46,620 nucleotides of DNA from the NCBI GenBank assembly GCA_003696105.1, contig RFGE01000326.1, positions 1 to 46,620 on the forward strand. The letters are read 5' to 3'. The notes beneath the pieces are model-generated. The model ran no database searches, had not been told where the DNA came from, and saw only the letters and a program-made list of their open reading frames with translations. Every line of letters begins with the position of its first letter. The first letter of the stretch is position 1. Positions 42,892 through 46,620 of the stretch are shown here, one piece after another. Origin of the DNA: Deltaproteobacteria bacterium. GTDB lineage: Bacteria > Myxococcota_A > Polyangia > Haliangiales > J016. A program made the position numbers and the translations under genes.

Positions 42892-44492
42892 GTGCCATCG
42901 ATCCGCGCCCGCCGTGTCCTCGTTCGCTACGCGCCGCTGGCGGTGTGCGCCGTGTTCCTCGTGTGGCACAGCCTGCAGTACGCGTTCATCACGGACGATG
43001 CGTACATTTCGTTCGTCTACGCCCGCAACCTGGCCGAGCACGGCCAGCCCGTGTTCAACCTCGGGCTCGATCCGGTCGAGGGCTACACCAACTTCTTGTG
43101 GGTCGTGCTGCTGGCGGCGCTGATGCGCGCCGGCGTGGCGCCCGAGATCGGTGCGCCGGTGTGCGCCGCGGCGTTCGCGATCGGCACGCTCGCTCTCACG
43201 TTCCGCTGGATGGAGCGGGTGCGCGACGATCGGGACGATCGGATGTGGTCGTACGTGCCGGCCGCGCTGCTCGCCGCGTCGGCCGGCTACGCGTGCTGGA
43301 CGTCGGGCGGGCTCGAGACCCAGATGTTCACGTTCTTCACGGTCTGGGCGCTGGTCGTCTACGCCCGCGGCGACGATCGGCCGGGCGCGTTCCGGCAACT
43401 CGGCGTCGTCCTGGCGCTTGCCGCGCTCACCCGTCCCGAGGGCTTGTTGGTGGCGGCCGTACTCGCCGGCCACCGCGCCGCCGTTGCCGTCGCACGGCGC
43501 CGCCTGCGGCCGAGTCGCGACGAGCTGTGGTGCGTCGGCGCGTTTTTCGCGATCTGGGTGCCGTATTTCGCGTGGCGCTGGTGGTACTACGGCTACCCGC
43601 TGCCGAACACGGCGTACGTCAAGGCGGGCGACGCGCCGCCCGACTATCTGGCCAAACTTCGCGCCGCCGGCTGGCACTACGTGTGGGTGTGGGCGCGCCA
43701 GACCGGCATGGTCTACGCCGCGCCGGTCGCGCTCGCCGGGGCGGTGGCGGCTCGCCTCGGTTCTCGCGGGCTCGTCGCCGGGACCGCGGTGCTCGCGGTG
43801 GCGTGCGCCTACCTCGCGTACACGGTGCGCGTCGGTGGCGACTTCATGGGCCTGCACCGATTCATCATGCCGGTGTTCGCGTGCAGCGCCCTGCTGGTCG
43901 CGCGCGGGGCTGCCTGGTCGTCGCGGCTCGACCGGCGGGTCGGCTGGGCGGTCGCCGCCGCGCTCGTGGCCGGCTTTGCCGTCCAGCAGCAGGCGCTCAC
44001 GCGCGAGTCGATGCGGTGGGGCAACTGGGCCAGCGACCGCGGCATCGACACGCCGGCGTTCCTGAAGGTGTACACCGCGGATCGCGCGCGCATCGGCCGC
44101 CACATGCGGCCGTGCATGCGCGAGGACGATTTTTCCATTTTCGGCGGCGCCGGCGCCAAGCCCTACTATGGCCGCATGCGCGGGGTGGACGTGTTCGGTC
44201 TGGTGTCGGAGGAGATCGCGCATCAGATCCCGCCGACGCGCCCGCGACCCGGCCACAACAAGTGGGCGCCCGATTCGTTTCTATACGACACGTACCAGCC
44301 GACGTTCGCGTTCCACTGCTATTCGATCCACACCCGGCCGGACAATCCGCGCTTCAACTGCAATCCGGCGTTCTGGCTGCGGCGCGGGTACGAGCGGGTG
44401 ACGTTACACATTCCGGGGCTGCGCCAGCAGGGCGAGTACTACTCGTTCTTCAAGCGCGCCGATCGGGAGTTCACGTGCCCGGGGCGCGTGCC

Positions 44493-44496
<4 letters not shown>
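42892..44496 (+). CDS. GT-C glycosyltransferase (AftB-like layout)
   Basis: 534 residues, GTG start. The first extracytoplasmic loop reads [23 protein letters not shown] followed by EGYTNFLW, the pattern of arabinofuranosyl/prenyl-phosphate-sugar transferases of the AftB type and related bacterial membrane proteins (family knowledge; not proof of substrate). About 10 helices to residue 360, then a soluble extracytoplasmic C-terminal part of 170 residues with three Cys (CMRED, FHCYS, FNCNP). The stop overlaps the next start as ATGA (44493-44496), so these are a transferase pair. Divergent from the REC-EAL gene across 125 bp without a clear promoter. Confidence 0.8.
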
Positions 44497-46502
<2,006 letters not shown>

Positions 46503-46508
46503 CGCCGA

Positions 46509-46620
46509 TCAGCGAGCGCGGCGTTCGGCCGGCCGGTGGCGGGCGGCGCGGCGCTTGGCGGCGGCGCGGCGCTTGGCGGCGGCGCGGCGCTTGGCGGCGG
46601 CGCGGCGCTTGGCGGCGGCG
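46509..46620 (-). CDS. 3' end of a gene coding a basic AKRRAA-repeat tail (partial)
   Basis: On the minus strand the frame is open from the right window edge to TGA at 46511-46509, about 36 residues. It reads AKRRAA repeated, then RHRPAERRAR and stop. Basic Ala/Lys/Arg hexapeptides resemble tails of histone H1-like or other nucleic-acid-binding proteins; the body of the protein lies outside the window, so its identity is open. A sensible stop and a coherent basic frame make this strand the coding one. It ends 6 bases from the convergent glycosyltransferase gene. Confidence 0.6.
   Translation of the reverse strand, partial: AAAKRRAAAKRRAAAKRRAAAKRRAARHRPAERRAR
46543..46620. repeat. 18-bp tandem repeat
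   Basis: Four identical copies of GCGGCGCGGCGCTTGGCG (46543-46560, 46561-46578, 46579-46596, 46597-46614) and the start of a fifth continue past the edge. No differences between copies, so recent expansion or gene-conversion-like slippage is likely. Its length is unknown because it is cut off. Confidence 0.95.

Noticed and set aside
46543-46620. Reading the terminal 18-bp repeat as a CRISPR array or as plus-strand coding
   Set aside because: There are no spacers between units, and the minus strand gives a basic frame with a proper stop.

Overview
This is about 46.6 kb of very GC-rich DNA, read here as chromosome of a member of the Myxococcota (a myxobacterium or close uncultured relative). 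The lineage is inferred from several features together: a MYXO-CTERM-like sorting tail behind Pro-Asp-Ala-Gly repeats (gene at 20559-21830), an FHA-sigma54 activator, AgmX/PglI-like C-termini, PEGA-domain proteins, a MopE-type metal-binding motif, many FecR/histidine-kinase/c-di-GMP proteins, and frequent GTG starts with ATGA/GTGA overlaps. I see no tRNA, rRNA, CRISPR array, insertion sequence or phage gene.

Layout. 1-3652: the end of a zinc-phospholipase-C-like protein, then an NAD-dependent epimerase coupled to a lipoprotein. 3679-5225: a PilZ protein divergent from rlmN. 5233-14544 (minus): a likely nine-gene run of central metabolism, icd-sucC-sucD-ndk-pntAA-pntAB-pntB, followed by an MshEN-GAF-like protein and an AmpG-like MFS permease. 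14772-17374 (plus): divergent mdh, a DUF1232 protein and a secreted AgmX-like protein. 17375-19093: a lipoprotein gene with a good -24/-12 (sigma54) promoter, an upstream perfect palindrome and a strong terminator. 19201-25481 (minus): FHA-sigma54 activator, phosphodiester-glycosidase-like MYXO-CTERM protein, a pseudo-receiver/HATPase/PEGA transmembrane protein and a GT-C-like membrane protein.

25542-35297: envelope glycan genes. A membrane-anchored accessory protein is coupled to a GT39-like transferase. Facing them is a minus-strand run of hybrid histidine kinase, an unknown protein, a membrane alkaline-phosphatase-superfamily enzyme with a probable Thr nucleophile, and a GT-C enzyme with a C-terminal lectin-like domain. 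35353-41050 (plus): an overlapping run of membrane kinase, bare kinase core, FecR-Ig protein and a large Ig-like protein with a barrel-like C-terminus. 41051-42766 (minus): a REC-degenerate GGDEF-EAL protein. 42892-46502: two more coupled GT-C enzymes. 46509-46620: the 3' end of a minus-strand gene coding a basic (AKRRAA)n tail, made of an 18-bp tandem repeat.

The genes fall into three themes: (i) a TCA/transhydrogenase unit linking isocitrate, succinyl-CoA and malate steps to NADPH and nucleotide balance; (ii) c-di-GMP and phosphorelay signalling (PilZ, MshEN, EAL, three kinases, FHA-sigma54); (iii) envelope glycan assembly by five GT-C-type membrane proteins and one phospho/sulfo-enzyme. 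The least familiar parts are the PEGA-HATPase protein with its sigma54 neighbourhood, the kinase-kinase-FecR-barrel operon, and the hybrid kinase coupled to an unknown protein and glycan enzymes.
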